Shown here one piece after another: positions 36,185 to 46,126 of a stretch of DNA of 59,235 nucleotides (its first letter is position 1; every line of letters begins with the position of its first letter). The DNA is from Bacteroidia bacterium (lineage in GTDB: Bacteria > Bacteroidota > Bacteroidia > Bacteroidales > CAJPTX01), in NCBI GenBank assembly GCA_905373475.1, contig CAJPTC010000016.1:1-59235 (forward strand), written 5' to 3'. A program made the position numbers and the translations under genes. Under the pieces are notes generated by a model that worked only from the letters and a program-made list of their open reading frames with translations, made no database searches and had not been told where the DNA came from.

Positions 36185-37825
36185 CTACTTAACACGGTAA
36201 ACCTTCGGTTCTAGTTTACGCTCTTTACCATCAGCTCCCCGAACCCTAATATCGGTTATTGTAAGCTGAGAGCCCGAACCTAAGGAAGACATCAGCTGCT
36301 TTTGCTCAGCCGTAAACTGCGGTTCAGAAGCTATCTTTTCTTGGAAAAATCCGCCGACGGTAACACCAACCTTAAATCCGAGCACCTGGAACTTCATGTC
36401 GAAGTCAAAATCTTTTGGGAATTGCGCCTCTATCCCCTGTGCCACCATCAAAACTCCTTTGGAGATTTCCGACGATTTCACATCCATTCCAAATAGAGAA
36501 GCAACAGGATCTGGAAGACTCTTTACACGGAATTGCTTCGTTCCCATACGCTTTGTCACACCGCCTTCATTAGCCGTAATCGCTATTTCACAGACCCCTT
36601 CTTTACTGGGGCGAGCTACATAGCCTCCTCTACCACTTTTCGCAATAGAGCCCCCTGTCATTGAAACGGAGATACGATCAGGGCTCACTCCAGACACTGA
36701 GATATCTACGGGATTTTCGACCCCTAAATAGAGGACATTCATCTTCGTAGCACTCACCGCTACTGAAGGTTCTGCAACGGTATACGAATGATGGAAAGGC
36801 TTTCTAATTGGCACACCATCTGGACCGACAATCTCGATAAGACCGCCCCAAGACATTATACCATTCGTAGAAGCAGGCACACGATATATCCCACGTCCAT
36901 TCGACGAAACGGGGATTGTATCCTTATCCCGTCCAGACCGCATTGTATAGATCCACTCATTGGAGGTTTCACTACGAACCGAATCATAAGGACCAATGAA
37001 AACCTTGGGACGCTGGGTTGTATCGCTTGCAGCTAAAAAAACCTCTGCCTTAAATTCGCCTCCGCGTAATACAAAGTCCGAATTGGGAATAACCACAGCA
37101 CTGATATTGTTAAACTTAAAATCTCCAGCATCGACACGATTCAACAAATATGCCATCAGGTCAGACTCCGCATTCAAGACATCAACCTGTACCTTGGTCA
37201 ACTGAGGCAATGTTGCAATAAGAGGGATGTGCTCAAAACGGTAACTCTCCCATGAGTGTTCAGTACCATCTTTGGATGGAGGAGGATTCCCAGTGTCCAG
37301 CATCTGCTCGATGTTGGCAATAAGAGAAGCGTCGCGCGTTTTATCTAAAAACCCAAGCAGCATAGTACGATATGAGGCTAGCATATCCTTCAACTTGCGC
37401 CCGTTCCCTTCCATTATCATTACTTGGGCAGGGATGTCAGTATCCGAAGCAACTTCGAGTCTTTGACCGTCAACTTCGCCATCTGGGAGTAATGCAGGAC
37501 TTTCTTTTCCTTCAGCCGTCTCAACAATCCTATACTTAAGACTCCGAACGAATTCTACAATCTCCTGCGCACCCTTATGAACCTGTTCTGCCTTTTCACG
37601 CCATGGAGTCACCTTTTGTGGGTTCAGAAGCTCCGCCTCCACGAATTTATTCATGGCTTTGGCATTCTTATCGGCATAATTTTTAGTCGTGAACGACAAC
37701 CCACTATCCACGAGCGCAAAGGCGTTTAGAAGCTCAGCCGAGACATTGAGTGCAAGCATAGCCGTAAGCACGAGATACATCATGCCAATCATTTTCTGCC
37801 TCGGCGTTTCTTTTCCGTGACCCAT
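36185..37825 (-). CDS. gldM: T9SS motor shaft protein GldM/PorM
   Basis: 546 aa. A single N-terminal TM helix (about residues 10-33; MMYLVLTAMLALNVSAELLN, with the conserved Glu in the membrane) precedes a large periplasmic part of helical and Ig-like domains. GldM couples the proton-driven GldL ring to the periplasmic GldK/GldN ring. Ends in LEPKVYRVK. 82 bases after gldL. Confidence 0.96.
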   Translation of the reverse strand: MGHGKETPRQKMIGMMYLVLTAMLALNVSAELLNAFALVDSGLSFTTKNYADKNAKAMNKFVEAELLNPQKVTPWREKAEQVHKGAQEIVEFVRSLKYRIVETAEGKESPALLPDGEVDGQRLEVASDTDIPAQVMIMEGNGRKLKDMLASYRTMLLGFLDKTRDASLIANIEQMLDTGNPPPSKDGTEHSWESYRFEHIPLIATLPQLTKVQVDVLNAESDLMAYLLNRVDAGDFKFNNISAVVIPNSDFVLRGGEFKAEVFLAASDTTQRPKVFIGPYDSVRSETSNEWIYTMRSGRDKDTIPVSSNGRGIYRVPASTNGIMSWGGLIEIVGPDGVPIRKPFHHSYTVAEPSVAVSATKMNVLYLGVENPVDISVSGVSPDRISVSMTGGSIAKSGRGGYVARPSKEGVCEIAITANEGGVTKRMGTKQFRVKSLPDPVASLFGMDVKSSEISKGVLMVAQGIEAQFPKDFDFDMKFQVLGFKVGVTVGGFFQEKIASEPQFTAEQKQLMSSLGSGSQLTITDIRVRGADGKERKLEPKVYRVK

Positions 37826-37907
37826 CTCTTACCAAATTCGTTCAACCAGACTTAAACAAAGAGTCAGCATTAGCGACCCTCGCAAACTACACAAAACACT
37901 CTTGCTC

Positions 37908-39020
37908 CTAGCGATTAGCCAAAGTCCCCATAGCGGAGAGCATGTTACCGTAAACCGAATTGAGGCGCGACACATTGTCAGCCAACTGGCTCACAGACTG
38001 GCTATAGCGCGAGGTATCTTCACTCGCCTTTGCCAGCATTTGTTGTAACATTTCCTCGACTTTCTTATTCACCTCGTCGTTACTCTTCAAACGAGCTTGA
38101 ATATTTTGCAACTGCGCATCATGTGCAGCATTAAGTGCAGCCAGATTCTTATTCATAGATGCGAGCTGTGTGCCTGCCTCTGTTATGCCTTTATCCATAT
38201 CGTTGCTGGCACTGGAGAGTTTATTAGCAGCCTGCTGCACAATATCTTTGAAACTTTCACTAAACGCCATGCCTGCACCAGATACTTCTGTAGACGTTTT
38301 TTCAAAGCTATCTGCCAATACTTTTGCTTTACGTGCCAAAAGCGCACCCGACTCCTCGTAGCTACCTGCAAATTTTCCTACCGCTTCGCTTGCACGCTCC
38401 ATGTTTACCGCAAGCCCTTCAGTAGAGGCCACCGCCCCAGCAATACGCGCAATCCCATTGCTCGCCTCGCTCAAACGATCAAGCCCTGCTCCTATCTTGG
38501 CAAATAACTCTGGTCCTATCTCAGCCTTTTCCAGCATGTCGTTGAACTTCTCGGTAAAGACCATGCCGCCCGTACCCATAGGTACTTGCTGGATTACTGT
38601 TTGTTGTGGAGCAGGAACAGCAACAGGCTGCGCTACAGGTTGTACAGGTTTTGCAGCTTCTACAGGAGCTCTGTTGATATTGCTTTTAGCAATAGCCGAA
38701 GTAATAACACTTTCAAGCATAACCATATCTACCCCTGTGTTGCCTTTGTCTCGTGGTTTACGCACATCATCTGTCATCCCAGCCAATTCGGGGTATACGA
38801 TAGACCAATCGACTTCTTCCACAATGGGTTCAAAGGCAGAGAGAAAAAAGATTATAGCCTCCGTACACATCCCGACAACGAGCATAATACCTGCTCCCGG
38901 ATAGTGTTGCAACTTAAACAATGCCCCTAATAGTACGACCGAAGCCCCCCAACCATAGACGTACTTCATCAGAGTCTTATACTTTGACCCTTGTACTATT
39001 TCTGAAATGTTAAACCCCAT
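37908..39020 (-). CDS. gldL: T9SS motor protein GldL/PorL
   Basis: 370 aa. Two TM helices near the N-terminus (about residues 23-41 and 47-64; GWGASVVLLGALFKLQHYPG, MLVVGMCTEAIIFFLSAFEP), with the Glu of CTEAIIFF likely the proton-path residue. A Pro/Gln/Val linker (about 120-145) and long helical, coiled-coil segments follow in the cytoplasm. With GldM it forms the proton-driven T9SS motor. It appears longer than typical PorL because of the C-terminal coiled coil. Confidence 0.95.
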   Translation of the reverse strand: MGFNISEIVQGSKYKTLMKYVYGWGASVVLLGALFKLQHYPGAGIMLVVGMCTEAIIFFLSAFEPIVEEVDWSIVYPELAGMTDDVRKPRDKGNTGVDMVMLESVITSAIAKSNINRAPVEAAKPVQPVAQPVAVPAPQQTVIQQVPMGTGGMVFTEKFNDMLEKAEIGPELFAKIGAGLDRLSEASNGIARIAGAVASTEGLAVNMERASEAVGKFAGSYEESGALLARKAKVLADSFEKTSTEVSGAGMAFSESFKDIVQQAANKLSSASNDMDKGITEAGTQLASMNKNLAALNAAHDAQLQNIQARLKSNDEVNKKVEEMLQQMLAKASEDTSRYSQSVSQLADNVSRLNSVYGNMLSAMGTLANR

Positions 39021-39064
39021 CTCTATCCGTTTTTACTGATATTCTACCTCAACTCTCCAGTTAG

Positions 39065-40432
39065 CTATTCTAATTCATCACCGAACATACACGAACGTAC
39101 GCAACGGAAGCCTATGAAAGACTTCATAGAATCCTGATATTCGAAGGCACGGGTTGCAACCTGCAAAAAGAAATGTGTGTCCTTCCAAGAGCCGCCTCGA
39201 ATCACCTTACGTTTCATAGCGGGCGGATCTTCTGGTCTCGCATTATACTGATAATCAGGATTCAGATCGTGCGTAAAGTTATAAGAACTCTCGTCGTATG
39301 CTGTACTCGTCCACTCCGAGACGTTGCCAGACATATTATAGAGTCCATAATCGTTGGGATTGAAGCTTACCACTGGCATTGTGGTCACGCCACCATCCTC
39401 AGCATACCGTCCACGCATAGGCTTAAAGTTTGCCACCAAACACCCATTAAGCGAACGCGTATAGTAGCTCCCCCATGGGTACATACTCGAACTCAGACCA
39501 CCACGAGCAGCATACTCCCATTCAGCCTCGGTGGGGAGACGGAAATCGTGCACTGTATATTCTCCGTTGCGCAAATAAGCTCTATTAAGTCGGTTGGTTC
39601 TCCAAACACAAAAAGCAAAAGCTTGCTTCCAAGAAACACCTACAACTGGGTAATTATCAAAATTCGGATGCCAGAAATAGTTCTTAGCATTCGGTTCATT
39701 GAATGAATAGCTCCAATCGCTTATCCATGCCAAGGTATCGGGATACACATTAACCTTGTCACGAATAATAAAATCTTTACGTTTCCGCACTGGTATACTC
39801 TTGCTCATTGGGAAATAAAAGACATTCGCCTTTTCAGGCCATGCGCCGCTATCACCTCGTTCAAAATCCCATCTGTTGGTAGTCTGCGCCGCCTGACGAA
39901 GGTCAATCCAACTGAAGGTATAATTCAATTTACGCGTGTCAAGCTCTTTTCTGCCCTCGAACTGGTCATAATCTTTATTGTAATAAAGCTTCTGCACCGC
40001 TTCGTATTGATCTTGATCGGTAAGGTCAATATCAATATCCCAGTTCAATATTGGAGGCTCGATCGGATTCCCGAACTCATCCTCTGTGATATTAAACTCG
40101 TCGTCAATCTTGGCCAGCTCTCTTCGCATCAAAGAATCTCTTACATAGAATACGAACTGGCGATACTGATTGTTGCTTATTTCAGTGATGTCCATCCAGA
40201 ACGCCTCAAGCGTCACCGTCTTTGTTGGAGCTCGGTGCGCCCACGTAACATCCTCGTCGTTACGTCCCATTGTAAATGACCCTCGAGGTATGCGAACCAT
40301 ATTGAACGGCTCGGGCTCGGTGCGGAATTCGCGTCCTGGCACCCCCGTAAGCTCGCCATCATCTCTCGTGCCGCATCCTACCAAAAACGCTAGGAAGGCT
40401 AAGACCATGAATAAAAATAAACGCCTAATCAT
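39065..40432 (-). CDS. gldK: T9SS lipoprotein GldK/PorK
   Basis: 455 aa lipoprotein. Signal peptide II with lipobox FLVGC (Cys20). FGE-sulfatase-like fold: RIPRGSFTMGRNDEDVTWAH, LEAFWMDITEISNNQYRQFV, FRLPTEAEWEYAARGG, NMSGNVSEWTSTAYD, VIRGGSWKD, FIGFRCVRS. Family knowledge says GldK uses this fold structurally, not as an enzyme, and forms the outer-membrane-linked ring with GldN. 65 bases after porP, 44 before gldL. Confidence 0.95.
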   Translation of the reverse strand: MIRRLFLFMVLAFLAFLVGCGTRDDGELTGVPGREFRTEPEPFNMVRIPRGSFTMGRNDEDVTWAHRAPTKTVTLEAFWMDITEISNNQYRQFVFYVRDSLMRRELAKIDDEFNITEDEFGNPIEPPILNWDIDIDLTDQDQYEAVQKLYYNKDYDQFEGRKELDTRKLNYTFSWIDLRQAAQTTNRWDFERGDSGAWPEKANVFYFPMSKSIPVRKRKDFIIRDKVNVYPDTLAWISDWSYSFNEPNAKNYFWHPNFDNYPVVGVSWKQAFAFCVWRTNRLNRAYLRNGEYTVHDFRLPTEAEWEYAARGGLSSSMYPWGSYYTRSLNGCLVANFKPMRGRYAEDGGVTTMPVVSFNPNDYGLYNMSGNVSEWTSTAYDESSYNFTHDLNPDYQYNARPEDPPAMKRKVIRGGSWKDTHFFLQVATRAFEYQDSMKSFIGFRCVRSCMFGDELE

Positions 40433-40497
40433 ACTCCTTGCTGTTTTCTTCTACTTAGGAAAGATGCTTCATACACAATCTGTTTTATCACCACTTA

Positions 40498-41520
40498 CTA
40501 CAAGTAACGAATACTCTTGTACTGCTGCGGATGCGTTTGTTTCGCTAATCCGAATGAATATCCTACAACAATCTCGTGCGACCCCGTAGTAAACTGGCTT
40601 ATAGCCCCTGTAGGGTAATCGTAGCTATAACCTATACGGAAAGTGTCAAACAATTTTATCCCAGCCAATGCACCAACAGATTCCATCACATGGTAGCTTA
40701 CGCCGAACCAAAAGAGGTTGTTGTACTGTGCATTTAACGTAAGAGACAATAGATATTGTTGCAAATCGGTTCGCGCAAGAAAACTTGGTTCTAAGTTCCA
40801 ACGCGACGAGACATTTAGATCATACCCCCCAACCATGTAATATTGACGAGCATAGTTAACACGCCCGACCTTGGAGACATTACTGCTTAAGGAGTTGCGC
40901 AAATCTGCCCCCAGAAGGTTTTGCCCAGAAACACCAAAGTACATACTCCGTGCTGTATAATAGAGCCCGAATGAGACATCAAAAGCCACTCCATTTGCCT
41001 TTGCTTTGGGGATTGCGGGGTCATTGTCGGCAGGATCTACAGTTTGCCATTGTGCATCAAACTGATCGTTAAGAGCACGTATACCCAACCCTAACGCTAA
41101 AGAGCCAAGCGCACGAAGATGAAAACGCCCACTATAGGAGAGCTCAACGCCATTTGTTGAGCCGAAACCTATTGCATCGCGCATAAGATGCAGACCAAGC
41201 CCATGCGAATACTGCATCTTCTTACCTGGACTCATCTGCGAGATCTTACGATAAGAAAAAGGGATATCGAAGTTCACAAAGAAAGTCTGTGGAGCTCCTT
41301 TACCGTAGCCCACCCATTGTTGGCGTGCCAACGCATAAACATTAACCATGCCTTGACTTCCAGCATACCCTGGATTGAAATCAAGTTGGTTGAACATGTA
41401 TTGACGCATGCGACCGTCGCTTTGTGCAAAGCCGAGCTGCGACAGGGAGAAGAATAACACTCCTAACACCGCCACCTTACACGAAAAGACTACCGAAAAC
41501 CAGTTCAAAAACTGCCGCAT
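40498..41520 (-). CDS. porP: T9SS outer-membrane protein PorP/SprF
   Basis: 340 aa. N-terminal signal peptide (about residues 1-33, ending GFAQ), then a PorP/SprF beta-barrel: MRQYMFNQLDFNPGYAGSQG, the RQQWVGYGKGAPQTFFVNFD strand and VGYSFGLAKQT at the end. PorP is an outer-membrane component required for T9SS function in P. gingivalis. First gene of the porP-gldKLMN operon; the same order is known from Porphyromonas. Confidence 0.93.
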   Translation of the reverse strand: MRQFLNWFSVVFSCKVAVLGVLFFSLSQLGFAQSDGRMRQYMFNQLDFNPGYAGSQGMVNVYALARQQWVGYGKGAPQTFFVNFDIPFSYRKISQMSPGKKMQYSHGLGLHLMRDAIGFGSTNGVELSYSGRFHLRALGSLALGLGIRALNDQFDAQWQTVDPADNDPAIPKAKANGVAFDVSFGLYYTARSMYFGVSGQNLLGADLRNSLSSNVSKVGRVNYARQYYMVGGYDLNVSSRWNLEPSFLARTDLQQYLLSLTLNAQYNNLFWFGVSYHVMESVGALAGIKLFDTFRIGYSYDYPTGAISQFTTGSHEIVVGYSFGLAKQTHPQQYKSIRYL

Positions 41521-41552
41521 CTATTATGATGTAACAACACGTTAACACAAGT

Positions 41553-41584
41553 CAAAGTAACAAAAGATCTCACACACCGCCAAA
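41553..41584 (-). promoter_or_regulatory. Probable promoter of the T9SS operon
   Basis: Minus strand: TTTG (41581-41584), 21 bases, then TACTTTG (41553-41559), one base shorter than TAnnTTTG. The box lies 33 bases before the porP ATG. Confidence 0.45.
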
Positions 41585-41791
41585 CAGGAAAGGACACAGA
41601 CAGCTTTCGTATACGCCCAAACCACACTTACGTAAGATAAACGCCACGCTAGTCAAATTATTTCACAGAAGCTTATAACTCAAAGCAATATATACTTTCT
41701 CGAAACCGAAAAAGCGCCAAGACAGCCAGAGAGAAAAACGTACAAACCTTAAAAAGGTTACGTCTCCCTTTGTTTGGTACAAACTTACGAT

Positions 41792-44173
41792 CTATTCCGA
41801 CTTCTTTCGCCTCGGCTTGTGCACTGAGTTTGCGCTGCGACGCTGAGATGACGCTGTTGTGCTCGCAGCACGCGTTTTTTTCTTCTCTTTCTCTTTGCCT
41901 TGTTCGTTCGCCACAAAATCAAGTAAGTCTGCATAAGAGATTTGTTCGGCATCTATTTCACGCGGGAGGCGGAATTTGTCCTCTTCTCGTTTTACCCAGA
42001 GCGAATTCCATTGCCCTTTCACGATTTTCAGATTGGGATCTTCTGGAAATGTTCGTACGGTTCTAGCCTTTTCCCAAGCACGCCTTGCTTCAATAAGCTG
42101 GATGGCGCGCGCCTCGTCAATCGTATGCGGGTCGTCCTCTTTACCTAATGAAGCAAACTCACTCCCGTGCCGTACAAAAGGACCAAAACGTCCGATCCCA
42201 ATCACAAGGTCTTCGCCTTCATAAGAACCAACAATACGCGGCAAGCTAAAAAGGGCAAGCGCTTCTTCCAACGTAATTGTTTCGAGAAGCTGATCTGCTC
42301 GTAGCGAGGCGTAACGCGGTTTTTTTTCATCATCCGTGCGCCCTATCTGGGCTAGAGGACCAAACTTGCCGAGACGTACTATTACAGGCTCTCCTGTTAT
42401 AGGGTCTGTACCTAGCACACGTTCTTCTGTAGCACGTTCCTTTTGTTCTAACGCCGTTACTACCAATTCGTGAAAAGGGAAGTAGAACTCGGCGAGCATT
42501 TGCTGCCAATCTTTTTTACCAGAAGCTATTTGGTCAAACTCGTCTTCTACCTGCGCCGTGAAGTTATATTCAAGTAGTCTCGTAAAATGCTCCTGCAAAT
42601 AGTCTGTCACAACGATACCAATATCGCTCGGAAACAACTTCTTACGTTCTGCCCCGAATTTTTCGGTTATTGCATCGGTAGCAACCTTGCCTCCCTCGAG
42701 CGTCATGCGCCATATAGCACGTGTTTGAGCCTCGCGATTATCTTTTTTCACATAACCACGCTTGACAATAGTAGCCAACGTGGGAGCATACGTAGAAGGG
42801 CGTCCAATGCCTAATTCCTCCATTTTCTTTACCAAAGAGGCTTCGGTATATCTGGGGGGATGTTGCGTATAGCGCTCTTGTGCTACTGCCTTTTTTAATA
42901 CCAGTTTCTCACCCACGGCTAAATTCGGTAGCAAGACTAACGCTTCGTCATTCCCCTCATCATCGTTCCCTTCGAGATAGACACGCAAGAAGCCATCAAA
43001 GCGAATTACCTCGCCTGTTGCAATAAACGGATAGGCGACCTCTTTCGCACCAACTTCTATCGTGGTACGCTGTACCCTCGCAGACGACATTTGCGACGCA
43101 AGCGCTCGATTACGTATAAGTTCGTACAAACGCTGTTCATCTGCGCCCATACCAATTGTCTCTACTCGAGCATCGACAGGACGTATCGCCTCGTGTGCCT
43201 CTTGAGCGCCCTTTGTCTTAGTTTGATAACGTCGCAGCGTGTGATAGGTAGCTCCATAAGCACTTACAATCACGTCTCGGAGATTAACAAGTGCCTGCTC
43301 AGAGAGGTTTACCGAATCGGTACGCATATAGGTAATTTGCCCCGCTTCATAGAGCGTTTGTGCTACACGCATTGTTCGTGCTGCATCAAAGCTTAACTTA
43401 CGCGCTGCCTCCTGTTGAAGCGTGGATGTAGTAAAGGGTGCTGAGGGATTTCGGCTGAGTTCTTTTTCTTGGACAGATTGTACAGAAAAATGTGCACCCA
43501 CGCACGATTTGATAAAGCTTTCAGCCGCCTCTTGCGTTGCAATACGCTGGGGTACTTCTGCCTGTAGTAGCGGGTGTGTTTCAAAAATCCCTTGGACTCG
43601 GTAAAAACGCTGCGAATTGTAGGCATGGATCTCGCGTTCCCGGTCTACGATCAAACGCACCGCCACCGACTGTACACGCCCAGCAGATAACTCGCTTTTT
43701 ACTTTTCGCCACAAAACAGGTGAGACCTCGAAGCCGACCAAGCGATCGAGTATACGGCGCGCCTGTTGGGCATCTACCAAATTCTGGTTGATGGTACGTG
43801 GTGTCTCCAAGGCCTTAATTATGGCACTCTTCGTAATCTCGTGAAATACAATACGGTGCGTATTTGCGATATCCAGCCCCAAAACGTTTGCGAGATGCCA
43901 AGCAATCGCTTCCCCCTCTCGGTCTTCATCAGACGCTAACCAAACCTGATCGGCAACTGCTACCGCCTTTTTGAGTTCTGCAACTAACTTTTTTTTGTCA
44001 CTCTCTACCTCATAATCAGGCTTAAATGACCGACTAGTTATCTCTACCCCGAGCCCGTGTTTTTTCAAATCGCGAATGTGCCCAAAACTCGAACGCACCT
44101 CATAATCCTTGCCAAGAAATTTCTCAATGGTTTTTGCCTTGGCAGGGGACTCTACAATGACTAAATTTTTCAC
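41792..44173 (-). CDS. topA: DNA topoisomerase I
   Basis: 793 aa from a GTG at 44173 (VKNLVIVESPAKAKTIEKFL). TOPRIM domain (SDEDREGEAIAWHL with the acidic triad), the active-site Tyr in QITYMRTDSVNLS (about 300), GRPSTYAPTLATIVKRGYV, then C-terminal repeats (GKFGPLAQIG, GRFGPFVRHG) without zinc-finger cysteines, as in other Bacteroidota. Basic Lys/Arg/Ser tail. It relaxes negative supercoils. The longer upstream frame lacks ATG and crosses the groEL terminator region, so the GTG is preferred. Confidence 0.95.
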   Translation of the reverse strand: MKNLVIVESPAKAKTIEKFLGKDYEVRSSFGHIRDLKKHGLGVEITSRSFKPDYEVESDKKKLVAELKKAVAVADQVWLASDEDREGEAIAWHLANVLGLDIANTHRIVFHEITKSAIIKALETPRTINQNLVDAQQARRILDRLVGFEVSPVLWRKVKSELSAGRVQSVAVRLIVDREREIHAYNSQRFYRVQGIFETHPLLQAEVPQRIATQEAAESFIKSCVGAHFSVQSVQEKELSRNPSAPFTTSTLQQEAARKLSFDAARTMRVAQTLYEAGQITYMRTDSVNLSEQALVNLRDVIVSAYGATYHTLRRYQTKTKGAQEAHEAIRPVDARVETIGMGADEQRLYELIRNRALASQMSSARVQRTTIEVGAKEVAYPFIATGEVIRFDGFLRVYLEGNDDEGNDEALVLLPNLAVGEKLVLKKAVAQERYTQHPPRYTEASLVKKMEELGIGRPSTYAPTLATIVKRGYVKKDNREAQTRAIWRMTLEGGKVATDAITEKFGAERKKLFPSDIGIVVTDYLQEHFTRLLEYNFTAQVEDEFDQIASGKKDWQQMLAEFYFPFHELVVTALEQKERATEERVLGTDPITGEPVIVRLGKFGPLAQIGRTDDEKKPRYASLRADQLLETITLEEALALFSLPRIVGSYEGEDLVIGIGRFGPFVRHGSEFASLGKEDDPHTIDEARAIQLIEARRAWEKARTVRTFPEDPNLKIVKGQWNSLWVKREEDKFRLPREIDAEQISYADLLDFVANEQGKEKEKKKTRAASTTASSQRRSANSVHKPRRKKSE

Positions 44174-44272
44174 CTGTACTCTCTTTTTACACCCCTCTAC
44201 TGCGGCACAAAGAAACAAAGAAAAAGAGAAATTACGTTGCCAAATCAAAAATGAGACGTCTGCATCAAGTAC

Positions 44273-44300
44273 AAAAAAAAGCGCCTTGCGGCGCTTTTTC
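44273..44300 (-). terminator. Terminator after groEL
   Basis: AAAAAGCGCC gca aGGCGCTTTTT-type hairpin with an eight-T tail on the minus strand, 21 bases beyond the groEL stop. Confidence 0.9.
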
Positions 44301-44320
44301 TCGTCTTATACGACGTTATG

Positions 44321-45952
44321 CTACATCATGCCGCCCATACCTGGCGCACCGCCTGGCATAGGTGCAGGATTGTCTTCCTTGATATCCACCATAACGCATT
44401 CTGTGGTAAGTATCATACCTGCGATAGACGAAGCATTCTCCAACGCAACACGCGTTACCTTGGTCGGATCGATCACTCCGCTTTCAAACAGGTTTTCGTA
44501 ACGATCTGTGCGTGCATTGTAACCGAAGTCACCTTTCCCTTCACGCACCTTTTCTACCACTACGGCTCCGTCTAAGCCCGCATTTGCAACGATCTGACGA
44601 AGAGGTTCTTCAATAGCGCGAACGATAATACGAATCCCCGTTGTTTCATCATCATTTGCACCCTTGAGCTTTTCAAGCGCACTCAGGGCACGAACGTATG
44701 CTACGCCACCACCAGGGATGATACCTTCTTCTACTGCGGCACGCGTTGCACTTAATGCGTCTTCTACGCGATCCTTCTTTTCCTTCATTTCAACCTCGGT
44801 GGGAGCTCCTACATAAAGTACTGCAACTCCACCTGCTAATTTTGCCTTACGCTCTTGGAGTTTTTCCTTGTCGTAATCGGAGGTTGACTTCTCAATTTGT
44901 GCAGAAATTTGTGCGACACGTTTCTTGATTTCTTCCTTGTCGCCATTTCCGTTCACGATCGTCGTATTGTCTTTCGTGATATTTACCTTTTCGGCCTCAC
45001 CCAACATCTCAACCTTAGCATCGGCAAGACGCAACCCCTTGTCTTCGCTAATTACAACAGCGCCTGTTAGGATAGCAATGTCTTCCAACATTTCTTTACG
45101 ACGGTCGCCGAAACCAGGCGCCTTTACAGCAGCGATCTTCAACGAACCACGCAAGCGGTTTACTACCAACGTTGCTAATGCTTCGCCATCTACATCCTCT
45201 GCAATGATTAACATAGCACGCCCCGATTTTGCCACGGGCTCAAGGATAGGAAGAAGGTCTTGCATGGAAGAGATCTTCTTGTCCGTTAGAAGAATCATAG
45301 GACGATCAAGCGCCACTTCCATCTTCTCAGGATCTGTGATGAAGTAAGGCGAGATGTAACCTCTATCAAACTGCATCCCTTCTACAACCTCAACAGTTGT
45401 TTCAATACCCTTTGCTTCTTCTACAGTGATAACACCTTCCTTCTTCACCTTTCCCATTGCGGTTGCAATGAGCTTACCAATTTCGTTGTCGTTATTGGCA
45501 GAGATGGTTGCAACCTGTTCAATCTTGAGAAGATCGTCGCCCACCTCTTTGCTTTGTTTGCGAAGATTTTCTACAACGGCAGCGACAGCCTTATCTATAC
45601 CGCGCTTCAAGTCCATTGGGTTCGCACCCGCGGTTACATTCTTTAAACCTACGTTTACGATAGCCTGTGCCAAAACGGTTGCCGTAGTTGTACCATCACC
45701 TGCATCGTCGTTGGTCTTAGAAGCAACTTCCTTTACCAACTGTGCGCCTACATTTTCAAGGGCGTCTTCCAACTCAATCTCCTTGGCTACCGTTACGCCG
45801 TCCTTGGTAACTTGCGGTGCACCGAACTTGCGTTCCATAACCACGTTGCGTCCCTTAGGTCCTAGAGTTACCTTTACGGCATTTGCCAACTGGTCTACAC
45901 CACTTTTGAGCTTATTACGCCCTTCTATATCGAACTTTATTTCCTTTGCCAT
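44321..45952 (-). CDS. groL: Chaperonin GroEL
   Basis: 543 aa. Apical, intermediate and equatorial domains of a group I chaperonin: VTLGPKGRNVVMERKFGAP, DDAGDGTTTATVLAQAI (ATP site with Asp residues), AAVEEGIIPGGGVAYVRAL, and the flexible Gly/Met tail ending GGAPGMGGMM. It folds newly made proteins with GroES. A 42-aa ORF lies between it and groES. Confidence 0.98.
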   Translation of the reverse strand: MAKEIKFDIEGRNKLKSGVDQLANAVKVTLGPKGRNVVMERKFGAPQVTKDGVTVAKEIELEDALENVGAQLVKEVASKTNDDAGDGTTTATVLAQAIVNVGLKNVTAGANPMDLKRGIDKAVAAVVENLRKQSKEVGDDLLKIEQVATISANNDNEIGKLIATAMGKVKKEGVITVEEAKGIETTVEVVEGMQFDRGYISPYFITDPEKMEVALDRPMILLTDKKISSMQDLLPILEPVAKSGRAMLIIAEDVDGEALATLVVNRLRGSLKIAAVKAPGFGDRRKEMLEDIAILTGAVVISEDKGLRLADAKVEMLGEAEKVNITKDNTTIVNGNGDKEEIKKRVAQISAQIEKSTSDYDKEKLQERKAKLAGGVAVLYVGAPTEVEMKEKKDRVEDALSATRAAVEEGIIPGGGVAYVRALSALEKLKGANDDETTGIRIIVRAIEEPLRQIVANAGLDGAVVVEKVREGKGDFGYNARTDRYENLFESGVIDPTKVTRVALENASSIAGMILTTECVMVDIKEDNPAPMPGGAPGMGGMM

Positions 45953-45985
45953 TACTGAAAAATATTTCTCTTTATCCTACAAATA

Positions 45986-46114
45986 CTAGTTGTTCCCTCG
46001 TCCTTTTCCACTTGGATTCCCCGTCGTTGACGGATAGCCTGCCTTATTCGGATCGTGCGCAGGCGTTGAAGGTCTTGGAGCGGGCTTTGGACTTGGTTTT
46101 GCTGTTTTTCCCAT
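45986..46114 (-). CDS. Small Pro/Gly-rich ORF between groES and groEL, 42 aa
   Basis: Read directly from the minus strand: ATG at 46114, TAG at 45986. Sequence begins MGKTAKPSPKPAPRPSTPAH and ends TTGNPSGKGRGNN. It is disordered-looking, basic (six Lys, three Arg), with no hydrophobic segment. It lies 12 bases after the groES stop and 33 before the groEL ATG. Small Bacteroidales proteins ending in 'PSTTGNPSGxGRGNN' exist from memory but have no known function. It may be a real microprotein co-expressed with the chaperonin; no Shine-Dalgarno is present, which is normal here. Confidence 0.5.
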   Translation of the reverse strand: MGKTAKPSPKPAPRPSTPAHDPNKAGYPSTTGNPSGKGRGNN

Positions 46115-46126
46115 CGCTATATTTCG

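Noticed and set aside
39065..40432. GldK as a formylglycine-generating (sulfatase-activating) enzyme
   Set aside because: The FGE-like fold is there, but gene order and lipobox show a T9SS structural lipoprotein.
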